Source of the DNA: Montifringilla adamsi
Taxonomy: Eukaryota > Chordata > Aves > Passeriformes > Passeridae
Length of the DNA: 64,000 bases
Assembly: GCA_017590115.1 (NCBI GenBank)
Contig: JAGGNK010012559.1
Span: 1,704,686-1,768,685 of the forward strand
Direction of reading: 5' to 3'
In this document: positions 1-10,734 of the stretch, in pieces
How positions within the stretch are numbered: the first letter of the stretch is position 1
How the letters are laid out: every line of letters starts with the position of its first letter
Notes under the pieces: generated by a model
What the model was told of the DNA's origin: nothing
The model's database searches: none
Seen by the model: the letters and a program-made list of their open reading frames with translations, nothing else
Made by a program: the position numbers and the translations under genes

Positions 1-345
1 CTTCAACAGATACAGTCTGGGCAAAGCCTCCCAGAGGCTGCACCCAAGATGGACAATGGGCATGAGTTTTTCAGACAATTATAAATTTGGTCCATTTACA
101 TATCAGGGGTTAATCCTCCAATTACAACTTCAGGTAATAAAGTCATTAACCCCCAGTTTGCTCCCCTCAATTCACTTTTGTTTACACTTTTTGGGGCCTG
201 AGGCTGTAGGGTGCCCTTGAGTTTCAGGCCCAGAGGAATTGTTTTATCTGACCAACATGTGAGGACAGTAACTGACACTGTATATGGAGTTTGGAGTTAT
301 ACACTAATGCAGTACAGGATCTGAAAAATACAAAAGCTAGAACCT
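1..345 (-). mobile_element. Probable ERVL-type LTR fragment, cut by the window edge
   Basis: Read on the minus strand, this AT-rich stretch resembles the 3' part of an avian LTR. It contains GGATTAACCCCTGATATG and a run ending in GGGTGCAGCCTCTGGGAGGC just before the window edge. No protein frame is present. The element continues outside the window, so neither terminus nor a target duplication can be checked. Assignment rests on my memory of songbird LTRs and is tentative. The outer limit near 345 is approximate. Confidence 0.45.
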
Positions 346-805
346 TAAGGCATCACTGGGACAGCCCAAGACAGCCCCTCTGCTCCTGCCAGCCCCGTCA
401 GTCTCTGCAGGTTGTTGATGTCACCCTGGCCCAAGCCCAGCAGTTCGAGGCGGGCTGATGCTGTCATTAGGATGAGCCGGTTATTTCCTGTGAAAATCCC
501 AAATCCTGGCTGTATTTACCAAAGGAGGGTTTGAAGGGACTGGCCCAGGGAGAGCCCAGCAGGTCAGGATCACGAGGTGCCTCGTGCCATCAGGGGCAGA
601 GCTGGTGAGTCTGGGACCCTCCTTGGGTGTTTGTGGGATGGAGGAGCTAAGGAGAATCCTCAGCTTTGACCTGGCATCAAAGTCCTGCTGAATCTGTGAC
701 TCCAAATAAATCAAAGCACTTTTCTGTAGAGAAATAACCTTTCCACCTCCCAGAGCTGGGATCCAGCCCAACCCCACTCCCACTGAGGTTTGAAAAGAAC
801 CAGAG
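346..805. other. Unique sequence, no supported feature
   Basis: No repeat, RNA gene or convincing coding exon is visible. A 114-codon open frame on the minus strand overlaps the start of the adjacent LTR and has no recognisable domain. Confidence 0.4.
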
Positions 806-1219
806 TGTGGGATCCTCACTTTCAAAAATTTGAAAGTTTTATTAAAACCTTATCAAAAAATACAACAGCAGACTGAATAGAGAAAATATTACAGCACCAG
901 GAGCAGAGGATTTCCCCACCATGTGCTCACCACACCATGGAGGTTTCCCCTTTTAACCCTTTGGCCCCTCCCAAAGTTCTGTCCATCGACTCCTCCTTCC
1001 CTGCCCAGTGCTGAGATCACTGCCTGACACCTTGACTGGGGGGCAGCTGTTGCCATGGCAACGAGCCCACCCTCCCAAATGTCCCAAACCCAGGGCACCC
1101 CTGAGAACAACACAGGGGGGTAACACATAACTATAAATCTATAAAACTTCTCCTGGATATATCCAGGATATTTGCCTTTTAATTGTGAGAGTCACCCATG
1201 GCATTGCTCATTTATCACA
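806..1219 (-). mobile_element. ERVL-type solo LTR with 5-bp TSD
   Basis: A 414-bp element flanked by the exact 5-bp direct repeat CAGAG (801-805 and 1220-1224). On the minus strand it begins TGTGATAAATGAGC and ends GAGGATCCCACA, so it has TG...CA termini. A polyadenylation signal lies near the 3' end (TTTTAATAAAACTTTC on the minus strand). A 5-bp TSD fits class III (ERVL-like) elements. Two relatives occur in the window at 21710-22127 and 19646-19750. There is no internal retroviral sequence, so it is a solo LTR left by LTR-LTR recombination. Confidence 0.88.
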
Positions 1220-1287
1220 CAGAGGATTTCTTTAGCGTGAGCCCTCAGTAAGGCTCCTGCAGACCATGAGTCACTGCTGCCACATTG

Positions 1288-1326
1288 CCATTATTATTAA
1301 TAATTATTATTATTATTATCATTATC
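1288..1326. repeat. (ATT)n microsatellite
   Basis: ATT/AAT trinucleotide run with one interruption, roughly 12 units. It accounts for the poly-isoleucine and poly-asparagine open frames that cross it. Confidence 0.9.
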
Positions 1327-1523
1327 CTATTTTTATCACTTCTAGGAATCCACCAGCAAGTCACAGGGTGGAACTCCCAGTCAGGAATGAGCCTGTGGTC
1401 CCTGAGCAAGGCTGGGTTTGTCAGCTGTGCTTCCCTTTGGCTGTGTGAGTTCATGGAGAGCTGCCTGGCTCCTGAGGGAGACAAGAACAGGCCGTGTCTC
1501 CAGCCCAGTGCTGGTCATGCTAT

Positions 1524-1650
1524 CCAATTACCCGGTAATTCATCTTGGAATTACTCGGTAATTGGGAAGATAATTACCAGGTAACCTGCGCCGACCTGCC
1601 CCAGATTCTGCCTGGGCAGTGTTTGCATGACATTGGCTGGGTAATTACAG
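1524..1650. promoter_or_regulatory. Cluster of TAATTACC/GGTAATT motifs, candidate regulatory element
   Basis: Four groups of near-palindromic homeodomain-like sites lie within about 125 bp: CCAATTACCCGGTAATT (1524-1540), GGAATTACTCGGTAATT (1547-1563), ATAATTACCAGGTAACC (1570-1586) and GGGTAATTACAG (1638-1649). An octamer-like TTTGCAT sits at 1622-1628. TAATTA/TAATTAC cores are bound by many homeodomain factors. Enhancer activity is inference only. Confidence 0.35.
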
Positions 1651-1659
1651 AGCAGGTCG

Positions 1660-2306
1660 CTGGCTGGGGGAGCTCCGGGAAATAAAGGGATGCCTGAAGT
1701 GTGACTAAGAGGAATGCAGAGTTAAAGCTCCGAGGAATATTGGATGTGTCATCTGCCTTGACTCCTGGCCAAATCCAAACCATTCTGCTCTGCCCTCTGA
1801 ACGTGCCGGAGTGAAATCCACATTTCTTTCACCTCCACTTGAGAGAAGCAGAATTTCTCAGTGGGGCTGTTGGTGGAGGGAACCACCCAGCCCTCATCAC
1901 CAGAGGGACCTGCCTGCAGCTCCCCACAGCAGATCAGAACCCCACAGCTCCTGTCAGGGCCTCAGCTGCTGCCCTTGTGCTGGTCTGAAAAGCCCCTCAC
2001 GGCTTCATCCCTCCCCTGCTCAGCGTCTGTGGTTCAGCAGAATCCCAGAGCCACTGAGGCTGGAAAAGAGCTCCACGAGCACCGAGTCCAGCCTTGGACT
2101 GAATCCTCTCATGCCCACTAAGCCATGGCATGGGGTGCCACCTCTGCTTGGTTTCTGAACCCCTCCAGGGCTGGTGACTCCAGCACTGCCCTGGGCAGCC
2201 CCTCCCAGTGCCCAGCCACCCCAGTGTAGATCTTCTTGTGCTGGCTGGAACCTCCAGCAGACTTCTGTGAGGTGCCCAAACACTGCCCTCCCCAAACCTC
2301 CTTGGA
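1660..2306. other. Unique sequence, no supported feature
   Basis: Open frames here (up to 115 codons at 1811-2158) are proline- and serine-rich, overlap on both strands and show no domain. I see no exon or repeat that I can support. Confidence 0.4.
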
Positions 2307-2482
2307 ATCACAGAATCATGGAATTGTTTGGGTTGGGAGGAACCTTAAATCTCACCCAGTGCCACCCCTGCCATTGCAGGGACACCTCCCACTGTCCCAG
2401 GTGCTCCCAGCCCCAATGTCCAGCCTGGCCTTGGGCACTGCCAGGGATCCAGGGGCAGCCACAGCTGCTCTGGGCAATGCTG
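2307..2482 (-). mobile_element. CR1 LINE fragment (5'-truncated)
   Basis: On the plus strand it opens AATCACAGAATCATGGAATT followed by GGTTGGGAGGAACCTTAAAT, the reverse complement of the CR1 3' end. It continues through the CACCTCCCACTGTCCCAGGT block typical of songbird CR1 tails. Only the 3' region is present, with no ORF2, so it is an inactive 5'-truncated copy. Confidence 0.9.
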
Positions 2483-3077
2483 GTAAAGCCTGCTCAGATT
2501 TGGTGCAGAAATCAAGCAGCACAGGCAGCAGCTGAACTGACTCCTGGCCCCCCTGTGCTCTTTGCCAGCCCAGATTTGTCTGTAGCCTTTTCTGGGTCAG
2601 CTTTGACCAATCTGAGGCAAGGACCAGCTCAGGGAGGTCCTTGCTCATGCAAGAGCTTATCTGACAATAATAAACCCAATTTAATACACACATTATCTAA
2701 ATTTAACAGCCTCAGCCAGGAAGACTTATGGACTTTTCATTTTATGAAAGGGAGACTGTAAAAATTATTTGCCACAAATAAATACAGCCAGGCCTTATCT
2801 GGTGCTGATTCAGAAAGGCTGCTGTAGTCACGATGACTTTGAGAAACAGCTTGGACGGGATAATTTTCCTGAGTCAGCCTCTGCTCTGGATCTACACACA
2901 ATTACCACCATTTTTGAGGTGAATTTCAGAAGAAAGCTCTGCCCAGGCCAGCTGGTGTGACCCCAGCTCTCGCCCAGGAATGGCTCAGGGATGGTTCCTG
3001 CAGTCCCAAAGGAGTGGCTGGAGCTGCTGCACTCGGGGGATGCTCAGATCCTCAGGGAGTCAGGGTGACTGCAGGGA
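2483..3077. other. Unique sequence, no supported feature
   Basis: No repeat family or exon recognised. Sequence around 2650-2960 is AT-richer than its flanks. Confidence 0.35.
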
Positions 3078-3407
3078 CCTGGGGGAACGTGCTCCGAGGA
3101 GTTTGGGATCCCTTTGGAGGGGCAGTGACAGCGGGATGCCTCCCAGCCCTGGGGGATGTGCTCCAAGGAGTTTGGCATCCCTTTGGAGGGGCAGTGACAG
3201 CGGGATGCTTCCCAGCCCTGGGGGATGTGCTACAAGGAGTTTGAGATCCCTTTGGAGGGGCAGTGACAGCGGGATGCCTCCCAGCCCTGGGGGAACGTGC
3301 TCCAAGGGGTTTGGGATCCCTTTGGAGGGGCAGTGACAGCAGGATGCCTCCCAGCCCTGGGGGATGTGCTCCAAGGAGTTTGGAATCCCTTTGGAGGGGC
3401 AGTGACC
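3078..3407. repeat. 69-bp minisatellite, about five units
   Basis: The marker GTTTGGGATCCCTTTGGAGG recurs at 3101, 3170, 3239, 3309 and 3378, giving a 69-70 bp period. Each unit also carries GCAGTGACAGCGGGATGC and CCCAGCCCTGGGGG. Because 69 is a multiple of 3, open frames run through the array on both strands and produce 23-residue peptide repeats. These are not evidence of a gene. Confidence 0.95.
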
Positions 3408-3689
3408 ACCACTGAGGTACCTGGGGGGCACCAAAGTGGCCAGGGACAGTTGGGTGACAGGGACAGGTCACTGCCCTCTCCACCTCCTGCATCTCCAGCA
3501 GGGAGCAGGGTGCTCCCAGGTGGTCCCAGCAGTGTCCAGCACAACCAGGTAGGAGCTGAGAACTCCAGGCTTGGCCATGACAGGAAAAACACAACAGAAG
3601 AGTCAGAAAGAGGCCAAGGAAGGGCACTGCAGAAGCAAAGCCCTCAGGTTTTCAAGCCTTGCTTTACTCTGGGTGTGTTTGTGTCTCTT

Positions 3690-3745
3690 CACTTTATTAA
3701 AAAAAAAATTAAATTATTAAAAATTTTATTTTAAAATTTCTTTTA
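3690..3745. repeat. AT-rich low-complexity tract
   Basis: Long A and T runs (TTAAAAAAAAAATTAAATT and following). No poly(A) retroposon body is recognisable next to it. Confidence 0.6.
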
Positions 3746-3900
3746 GAAATATAATTTTATAGTTTACAGTCGTAGATAAAATCCTGAAGATCTCCAGTGG
3801 TGATTAGCACTCACCACACGTTGTTTCCACTGCCCCCCAAACCACCAAAGCTGCAAATGTTGCAGTGCCAAACTTTTCCTCAGTGGCCTCACAGCCCTCA

Positions 3901-3984
3901 GAACTCAGTACTGAGTTCTGTACTACTAAAGATTTGTTATTACAAGATTGCACTACAGTACAATCTTTTAATAACAAATTAAAG
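3901..3984. other. Perfect palindrome followed by a 24-bp hairpin
   Basis: GAACTCAGTACTGAGTTC (3901-3918) is a perfect 18-bp palindrome. Immediately downstream, 3926-3950 pairs with 3961-3984 around the 10-nt loop CACTACAGTA. The arms read CAAGATTG/CAATCTT and TTTGTTATTA/AATAACAAATT with a few mismatches. The stem is short for a microRNA precursor and does not extend outward, so it could equally be a small inverted-repeat relic. Function is unknown. Confidence 0.5.
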
Positions 3985-5014
3985 ATTCATTCAGTGACAT
4001 TTGAGTAAGTTTATAAACTATTTCCCTGGGGGCCATTGATCAACTTCCTTTTATTCCAGATTTTTTGTGCGTTTTGTGTTTTCCTCATTCTCATCAGGAA
4101 TTTTTTCTCCCGTAGAATCTCACCCCTTGAATAAACCTTGAGCAGTCCTGAGCAAAAGGTATGAGTGGAAACAAAAATAACCCCCCAAACACCCTAATTG
4201 TTTAACTGACTCAATTTTCAGGTAGTGGACAGGGGGAAAATCATGGTTATGATTTTTGGATATGAAATATGATTATGTGCAGGGGGGAACAATTTCTGAA
4301 AGCAGAGCCAGCCACAACGAGGAATTTTCCACCACTTATTTTGAATGAATGATTTTTTTGTTTTGTTTTGTTGGAAATCTGTCATGGAATTTCTTCATCC
4401 AGTGCCCTGAATCGGAGATTTTCCTGTTATTGTCCCTTATCTCAATCCCAGAAGTATGAAAAAAATAAAAATATCTGAAACAGACGGGGGTTTTTGGTTT
4501 GGGTTTTTTTTTGTTTTTTTTTCTTTTTTCATTCTTTACCTTGAAAATGTTTCAGCTTGGCATTTCAGGGAGGCCAGGATGTTTTCCTGGCAGTGCCAAA
4601 GGCATCCTGTGAGGCTCCAGGCTGGCAGGAGGGGATTCAGTGTACCTGGATAGAGCACATTTGTGCTTTTTTTGTGCTTTTATTTGTGCTGGATAAAGCA
4701 CATTTGCTCAGCCCTTTAAAGCCAAGTGGCACCCCCCGCCCTCCCCGTCCCCTCTGCTCTGCCCTTCACCTTTTCTCTGATTTCCCAGGGCACATTTAGT
4801 AAATCTTGGGAGGGCTGTTTTGGAGAGAATTTGCTGTTTCTGGAAACATCCACAAGAGCAGAAGCCACTTGCTTTGAGGCAGCAAAGTGAGAGCAGACTT
4901 CAGGGACACAAGGACTTTGTCCTCTGGGGACAGCCCTGCGAGGTGGGAGAGACTCTGGGCCTCCCCCTTCAAAACCTTTGGGTTGCCCTTTAGGATGAGC
5001 CCAATCGGCCCTAG
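3985..5014. other. Unique sequence with T-rich tracts
   Basis: It contains TTTTG-rich runs at about 4346-4372 and 4490-4530. No exon, LTR or CR1 fragment was recognised. Confidence 0.4.
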
Positions 5015-5232
5015 ATCAGAATCATGGAATGGTTTGGGTTGGAAGGGACCTTAAAACTCATCTCATTCCAACCCAAACCATGGCAGGGACACCTCCCACT
5101 GTCCCAGGTGCTCCAAGCTCCATCCAGCCTGGCCTGGGGCACTTGGGATCCAGGGGCAGCCACAGCTGCTGTGGCACCCTGTGCCAGGGCCTGTCCACCC
5201 TCACAGCAAAGAACTTCCTCCTTCTTAATTCT
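5015..5232 (-). mobile_element. CR1 LINE fragment
   Basis: Reverse-oriented CR1 3' end: AATCATGGAATGGTTTGGGT and TGGAAGGGACCTTAAAACTC, then the CACCTCCCACTGTCCCAGGT block. It ends at a TCTAA microsatellite. It faces the plus-strand CR1 at 5450-5648. Confidence 0.9.
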
Positions 5233-5270
5233 AATCTAATCTAATCTAATCTAATCTCTAATCTTCCTCC
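5229..5270. repeat. (TCTAA)n microsatellite
   Basis: About six consecutive TCTAA/CTAAT units, then a degenerate continuation, directly at the 5' truncation end of the reverse CR1. Confidence 0.9.
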
Positions 5271-5449
5271 TCACATCTAATTTTGACCTACTTTATTTCA
5301 GATTGACTCCATTCCCCCTGGTCCTGTCAAATCCACCTCACTCAGCAGAAGCTGTCCAGTGTTAATCACCACAGCGCCCTTGCCCTCAGGGTGTGGCCAG
5401 CTCACTTCTGGTACTGATTTATTGGCATTTGAGAACTGCAAATCCTTCT

Positions 5450-5648
5450 GAAAATCCCTCCCTGGCAGGGTAGGGAGGGGCTGGGCTGGAATTGCCAGAG
5501 CAGCTGTGGCTGCCCCTGGATCCCTGGCAGTGCCCAAGGCCAGGCTGGACATTGGGGCTGGGAGCACCTGGGACAGTGGGAGGTGTCCCTGGGGTGGAAC
5601 TGGGTGATCTTTAAAGTCCTTTCCAGTCCAAAGCATTCTGTGACTTTT
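5450..5648 (+). mobile_element. CR1 LINE fragment
   Basis: Sense CR1 3' region: GGGGCTGGGCTGGAATTGCC, the TGGATCCCTGGCAGTGCC block, and the terminal TTTAAAGTCCTTTCCAGTCC with a shortened ATTCTGTGACTT tail. It forms an inverted pair with the copy at 5015-5232. Confidence 0.9.
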
Positions 5649-7254
5649 GAGTTTTCTTGGAGCAGCTGAACCTGCTCTGGGTCAGGATCTTCACCTGGAG
5701 CTGAGGCGCTCAGTGAGACCCTGTCCCTCCTGAGGGCTGAGCCTGGGGCTTCTCTGGGGTGTGGAATTTGCTCCTGTGCTTGATTCCTGCCCAGGCTGCT
5801 CTGCTGGTCCAGCAGCTCCAGACTCCTGCATGCTGAGCACTCTTTTGTCCTCCTCTGGAAAGTTGTTCCTTCTTTTCCTTCTTCCCACGGAGCCAGAGCC
5901 TCCTCAGGCATCCCCAGGCTGGGAATGTCGCTGCTCACCAGGCTCTGAAGTGTTTTCTCAGCTCCATTCAGAGCTGAACAATGCCCAGGGCAGACATTTC
6001 GATCATCTGTGTTTGCAGATACCAGGAGACATTTTCCTGCCTGGGCTGGGGAGCCCTGGCTCCTTATCAGGCAAGCCCAGACATGGAAAAACAATCCCAT
6101 CCCTGGTGCAGTTCCCTTGCTTGGGGAAGAAGACACCTTTGCAAAGTGTGCAGCAGCTGGCAAAGAGCCCACCCTGCACCCCAGGGCATGTGCAGAGCTG
6201 TCCTTGTCACTGAGGAGAGTGACTTTTAGAATATTTCCCAAAAAAGAAATCTCATCCCAGACAGCCTGGCACAGTGCTTCCAAGCAGGATTTGCTGATAA
6301 TTGCCAGCCAAATCTTCACTCAGCTTCTCTTCATTCACATGCAGCATTCGATCAAGTGGTTTCTGCTCAAGTTAATGATACTTTTGCCTTAATTAAGACC
6401 TAAATGAGGACTTCAACTGGTCTTGTTGTGGTTAATCTCTACATGGCACCGTGGCTTTGTGGGGTGCTTGGCAGGGAAGCTGCAAAATCCTGCTGGGAGC
6501 AAGTGCATCAATCCAACCCTGGGAAGAAGAAGGGACAGGAGGACAAAATACAGATTGGGGGAAAGTTTTCAATTTCTGGGAGCACCTGCATGCTAAGGTG
6601 AAGGCAAGGTGAATCCTGAATTACCACATGGAAGGTTTAGGTGGAGCTGCTCAGACTCCATCCTGCTTTGGGATATTTCTGCCCCACTGGGATAAGCACA
6701 GGCATCTGTTGTGTTCCAGGCTTCCAGAAGATAGGAGCAGCAGGTTACTTCAGCCTGGGGGTGTCCATGGCTTCTCCTTTCTGGAGGAATTCCCCCCATC
6801 CAGCTGGGGTTGCTGTGGCCAGGGCTGCGCCCGTGGCAGGAGCTGTGGGGCTGGAAGCAGCAGGGACAGCTGGCATGGAGCCAGGCTGTCCTTTGGGTCA
6901 GTGGGCACAGGGGGGTCTGTCAAAGGCTGGACTCAGTCTTGACGCCTTCCCCAACCTTCACATTCTGTGGTTCCTGAGAGAGAGGAGAGGGATGTTGCTG
7001 GTTCCTGCTCTCTGGTCACTGAGCAGGGCCCAGCCACCCTGCAGCTCTGCAGGCCTGGCCAAACCAGCTCAGCGACTGGTACTGTGCTGAGTAACTGCTT
7101 CAAAAAATCACCTGGTGGCCCTTCCCTGCCTGGGAAAGCCAAACCCAGCTGCTCTGAGTGCTTTTTCTCCATCCCACTGTGGAAACTCAGAGCACTGGGA
7201 ATATTTCCCTGTCTGCTCTGCAGTGCCCTGACCCCCAGGGGAGCACTGACTTTG
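5649..7254. other. Unique sequence, no supported gene
   Basis: Several overlapping 60-150 codon frames exist on both strands. None has a recognisable domain, and the longest one borrows its end from the adjacent CR1. No RNA gene or further repeat was recognised. Confidence 0.4.
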
Positions 7255-7712
7255 ACCCTCATTCATGGAGAAAGTTTCCTAAACTTCAAGATAGACTAGA
7301 ACCAACAAAAGTGTGAAATAGATTATAGAGAGTAGTGTAGGTGTATCACTTGGTGAGAAATTTAGGTTTTGGTATTTTTAGCATGTTGTGGATGGCACCA
7401 AGATGGAGGGCACAGGGTGTTGTCCTGGGTTTCTCCTTCATGCTTCTTCTTCCTCCTCCTTCTTGGGTTTGGGCGGCATTTTGTAATTGGGCAGAAAAGT
7501 CCACATTGCAGCTCTTTGGGATCAATTATTGGGTTAAAAGGGAAAATAATCTAGGTGTCAGTTCTTAATTGGATAGTTTAGCTTTAAAAGACCTTGTAAC
7601 AAGAGGTTGTTGGCCATTTTGTGCCTTCTAATGAAAAGCTGCTGAACTCACAGTAGTGAGACTGTTTTACTGGTAAGAAATAATGAACACCTGAGTCCAA
7701 ACATGAACTGAG
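7255..7712 (+). mobile_element. Avian ERV LTR, probable solo LTR
   Basis: The sequence has the character of an ERVL-like songbird LTR. A 5' block contains ATGGAGAAAGTTTCC and AGTGTGAAATAGATTATAG, a middle block contains GATGGCACCAAGATGGAGGG, and a 3' block contains GCTGCTGAACTCACAG. A degenerate AATAAT polyadenylation signal lies shortly before ACACCTGAGTCC. Ends are approximate because I found no clear target duplication. No gag or pol frame adjoins it. Family assignment is from memory. Confidence 0.6.
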
Positions 7713-8320
7713 GTGCCTTCAATCCAGACCCAGAGAAACCCACAACTGGGACGCCCACATCCTACAATCTCCTGGGCATGAATGATGCCTGCGAGAAGAT
7801 GCAGCAGAGCTCTGGCTTGGGAGCACTGATGGTGACGAGCCCTTTGCAAGGACAGTGACAGCAGAGCTGTGATGGATGGCTGGGAGCAGCCCTGTGCTGG
7901 GATGGGGGGGTGTGTGAGCCAGGTTCTGGCAGCCCTCTCCTCTGCCACAGCAAGCTGTGCTGATCCCAGTGCTGGAATGAGGCTGGAGACTGCCCAAGGC
8001 ATGCTCCACCAGTGAGGGGAGGATGTGAAATCCCAGCCCAGCAGCATTGCATCCCTGCTCTGTGCAGTGGTAATTAACCAGAGGAGCTCCCCCTGTGCTT
8101 TATTGAGGCAAAGCACTCTGCTGAGCTCCAAATAATGATCAGCCAGAAGAGGGGAACAGAAAGTTCCCCAGAGCAGGAACGTTTGTAGCTCCCAGTGTTG
8201 GAGAGAAACAACCCAGCTCTCTCCAGAAAACAGGAACTGTGACATGTCCTTGTCCCAGGTGACACAGCACAGGTGGGTTCCCAGTCACAGGGACCAGGAC
8301 CCGAACCTCCTGCATCACCT
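7713..8320. other. Unique sequence, no supported feature
   Basis: Overlapping open frames on the minus strand (up to 192 codons) have no recognisable domains and show no splice or codon evidence. Confidence 0.35.
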
Positions 8321-8507
8321 AGGGCAGGGCTGGATGGGATATTGGGAATTAGGAATTGTTCCCTGGGAGGATGGGGAGGGGCTGGGATGGAATTCCCAGA
8401 GCACCTGGGAGCACCTGGGAGCGTGGGAGGTGTCCCTGCCATGGCAGGGGTGGGATGGCTTTTGAGGACCTTCCAACCCAAACCCTTCCATGGCTCTGTA
8501 ATTCTCC
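8321..8507 (+). mobile_element. CR1 LINE fragment
   Basis: Sense CR1 3' end with GGAATTGTTCCCTGGGAGGA, GTGTCCCTGCCATGGCAGGG and GGACCTTCCAACCCAAACCC. A small internal duplication (GAGCACCTGG repeated) distinguishes it from other copies. Confidence 0.88.
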
Positions 8508-8737
8508 AGATGTCAGGACTGTGCAGGAGAAGGGGAGAATGTTCTGGGCAGAGGATGTGCACACAGAGCTGAAGTGTGCAGGAGAAATGTGTCCATCCCA
8601 CTAAAGCCAGGCTCAGCAAGGCAGGACCCACACTGAGCTCAGCAGGCACTCTGGGAAAGCCTGAAAAATGAAAATATGCTGTGAGTGCCCCATCCCTGCA
8701 TCACCCCATGGAGATGCCTCTGCTCCTCAAGGGATTT

Positions 8738-8910
8738 CACAGAAACAGAGGATCACTGAGGTTGAAAAAGAACTCTAGGATGGAGTCCCATGAACTGCCA
8801 CGTCCCCAACACAGACCCTTCAGCCAAGGCCAATGAACCCCCAAGGACGTGTCACAAACAGGGACATGTGCATGGGGGTGCCTTAACTGGGAGCTGCCAC
8901 CCATCCTCAA
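8738..8910 (-). mobile_element. CR1 LINE fragment, different subfamily
   Basis: It opens CAGAAACAGAGGATCACTGA and GGTTGAAAAAGAACTCTAGG, the reverse complement of the AGGTCTCTTCCAACCTCAGTG-type CR1 3' end. The copy is diverged and its 5' limit is approximate. Confidence 0.7.
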
Positions 8911-9261
8911 CAGCAAAATATTTAGGGAGTAGAAAAAAACCTCAATCCCCACGCACAGAACAACTTAGAGCTGTTTAGAGATGAAATAACAGTCGAGAGC
9001 TTGCTGCTGAGTATTTTCATTTTCCCTACAAATTCTAATGGGATAGAACTGCTCAGGAAAGCACAGTTCACCCCTCTGTTCAGACCTGAAGGGACAGAGA
9101 GCAGGTAAAGGGATTTCAGGCAGCCCCTGTGGCCTCTGCAGCAGAGTACCCACAGTTTTAGGATTGCAGGTACAGGGGTGAGGCTGTACAAGGATCAGGA
9201 CTTGAAGAGTGAGTGTGGTAGGTTTTAGTCCTTTTTAAAAATCCCATTTCATGTCTGCCAG
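8911..9261. other. Unique sequence, no supported feature
   Basis: No repeat or exon recognised. Confidence 0.35.
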
Positions 9262-9402
9262 AGCTCCAGGAGCATTTGGGCAGGGCTCCAGGGATGCACA
9301 GGGTGGGATTGTTGGGGGGTCTGTGCAGAGCTGGGGGTTAGACTGGATGATCCCTGTGGGTCCTTCCAGCTGAGGAAATTCCCTGGTTTTATGAATCTAC
9401 CA
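9262..9402 (+). mobile_element. CR1 LINE fragment
   Basis: Sense CR1 3' end of the subfamily with GGGGTCTGTGCAGAGCTGGG, ACTGGATGATCCCTGTGGGT and CCTTCCAGCTGAGG. It ends at a degenerate TTTTATGAATCT tail. Confidence 0.85.
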
Positions 9403-9784
9403 TGATGAGACTTAAACAATCACTCAAATCCTCGATGAAAACATCCCTGTGAGTTGTGTGTCTGTGCACAACCCCTGGGAGCTCCTTTACCCTCAGCAGA
9501 GCTGTGATTGGTGGCTCAGCATCTCCTCTGCCCCACTTGGCAGGCTCCTGGTGCTCTCCTTGCTTTCCTTTTGGAAACCCTTCCTCACGTTTCCAAGTGA
9601 AATCTCTCCTAAGGAAACAATTGAGAATCGAGGCTGCGGTGCCAGAAATCACAGAGCCCTTGGAGCTGCTGCACAGGCAGGAATGAGCGTCATCCCTCCA
9701 GCCCTGCTGCTTGGGCATCACCTCCTGGAGGGGGCCCAAAGCCTCCTCACATCAGGCCAGAGGCAGAGAGCGAGGCCAGGGCTG
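9403..9784. other. Unique sequence, no supported feature
   Basis: No exon or repeat recognised. The last 6 bp (9779-9784) are the left target duplication of the next LTR. Confidence 0.35.
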
Positions 9785-10185
9785 TGTGGCATTCACATTC
9801 TCTGAAAAATCCTCTTGCCCAGGATTTTTCTCCTGGGAAGCTGAGAAGCCTCAGAGAAAAGGAAAACAATTCTTATCTCATTTGCTTCTCCTGTGTTGTG
9901 CTCATGTGTGGAATGTGTTTGGGGATTGTTTACCCACAGGTGATTGTTTCATTGGGTTCTGCTGTGAGCTGTTTTGGCTCTTTGGTCAATCAGGGCCAAG
10001 CTGTGTCAGGACTCTGGAGAGAGTCACGAGTTTTCATTATTATCTTTTTAGCATTCAGTAAATATCCTTTCTGTATTCTATAGTATTCTTTAATATAGTA
10101 TTATAAAGTAATAAATTAGCCTTCTGAGAACATGGAGTCAGATTCATCACTCCTCCCTGCCACAAGCATCCCTGCAAATACAATA
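9785..10185 (+). mobile_element. ERVK-type solo LTR with 6-bp TSD
   Basis: A 401-bp LTR flanked by the exact direct repeat GGGCTG (9779-9784 and 10186-10191). It starts TGTGGCATTCACATTC and ends GCAAATACAATA. The polyadenylation region is AGTAATAAATTAGCCTTCTG. The start and end match the LTR at 43185-43543 (TGTGGTATTCACATGC ... GCATTTACTATA). A 6-bp TSD is typical of class II (ERVK-like) elements. No internal coding region is present. Confidence 0.9.
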
Positions 10186-10191
10186 GGGCTG

Positions 10192-10734
10192 TTCCAACCA
10201 TCAGCAGGGTCAGAGCAGGGCTGAGAGGAGCTGGCAGAGCAGGGATCCAGCACAGCAGCTCCACAAGCTCATCAGCCCGAGAGAAGGAGGCCAGCAGGAA
10301 ACACAGGGGAAAGGCCAACAAATACAACTGTGCTGACTGGGAGGAAACTGCTTGGAAAGGAGAAATACAGGGCTGGAGAAACGTGCCCAGTGGCCTCCAT
10401 GACCCCAGAGCTGCAGGAAGCACAGCCTGGCCAAGCCCTCTGTCCCTGCAGACCCCAACCAGGGCTCCTCTGGAGCTCAGGGCTGGCTGGGAGCAGCTCC
10501 TGCCCTGCCCTGGGCTCTCCCCCTGCAGGAGCTGGGGGTTGGCAGTGCCCAGCACCCCGAGATCCCACACTGCTGGTGGATCAACACGTCCTGGGTGACA
10601 GCCACGGCCTGGGGGCACCTGTGGGACAGGAAAGGGACAAACCCCAGGATAACAGCACGTCCCTGAGCACTGCTGCTCCCCAGGTTGCTCTGGCCTCTGC
10701 AGAGAGCTCCTGCCCTGGAGTAGTGCTGGTTCCA
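10192..10734. other. Unique sequence, no supported gene
   Basis: A 245-codon minus-strand frame (10055-10792) crosses from the LTR through this stretch. It overlaps several frames on the other strand and has no recognised domain, so it is not accepted as a gene. Confidence 0.35.

Noticed and set aside
3052..3627. A 191-codon minus-strand frame with a hydrophobic start resembling a signal peptide
   Set aside because: Two thirds of it is the 69-bp array, which stays in frame because 69 is a multiple of 3. The hydrophobic N-terminus is probably chance.
5402..6319. A 305-codon minus-strand frame, the longest in the window
   Set aside because: Its C-terminal part is an antisense reading of the CR1 tail at 5450-5648, and the rest has no domain. 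Other CR1 copies give the same pseudo-peptide.
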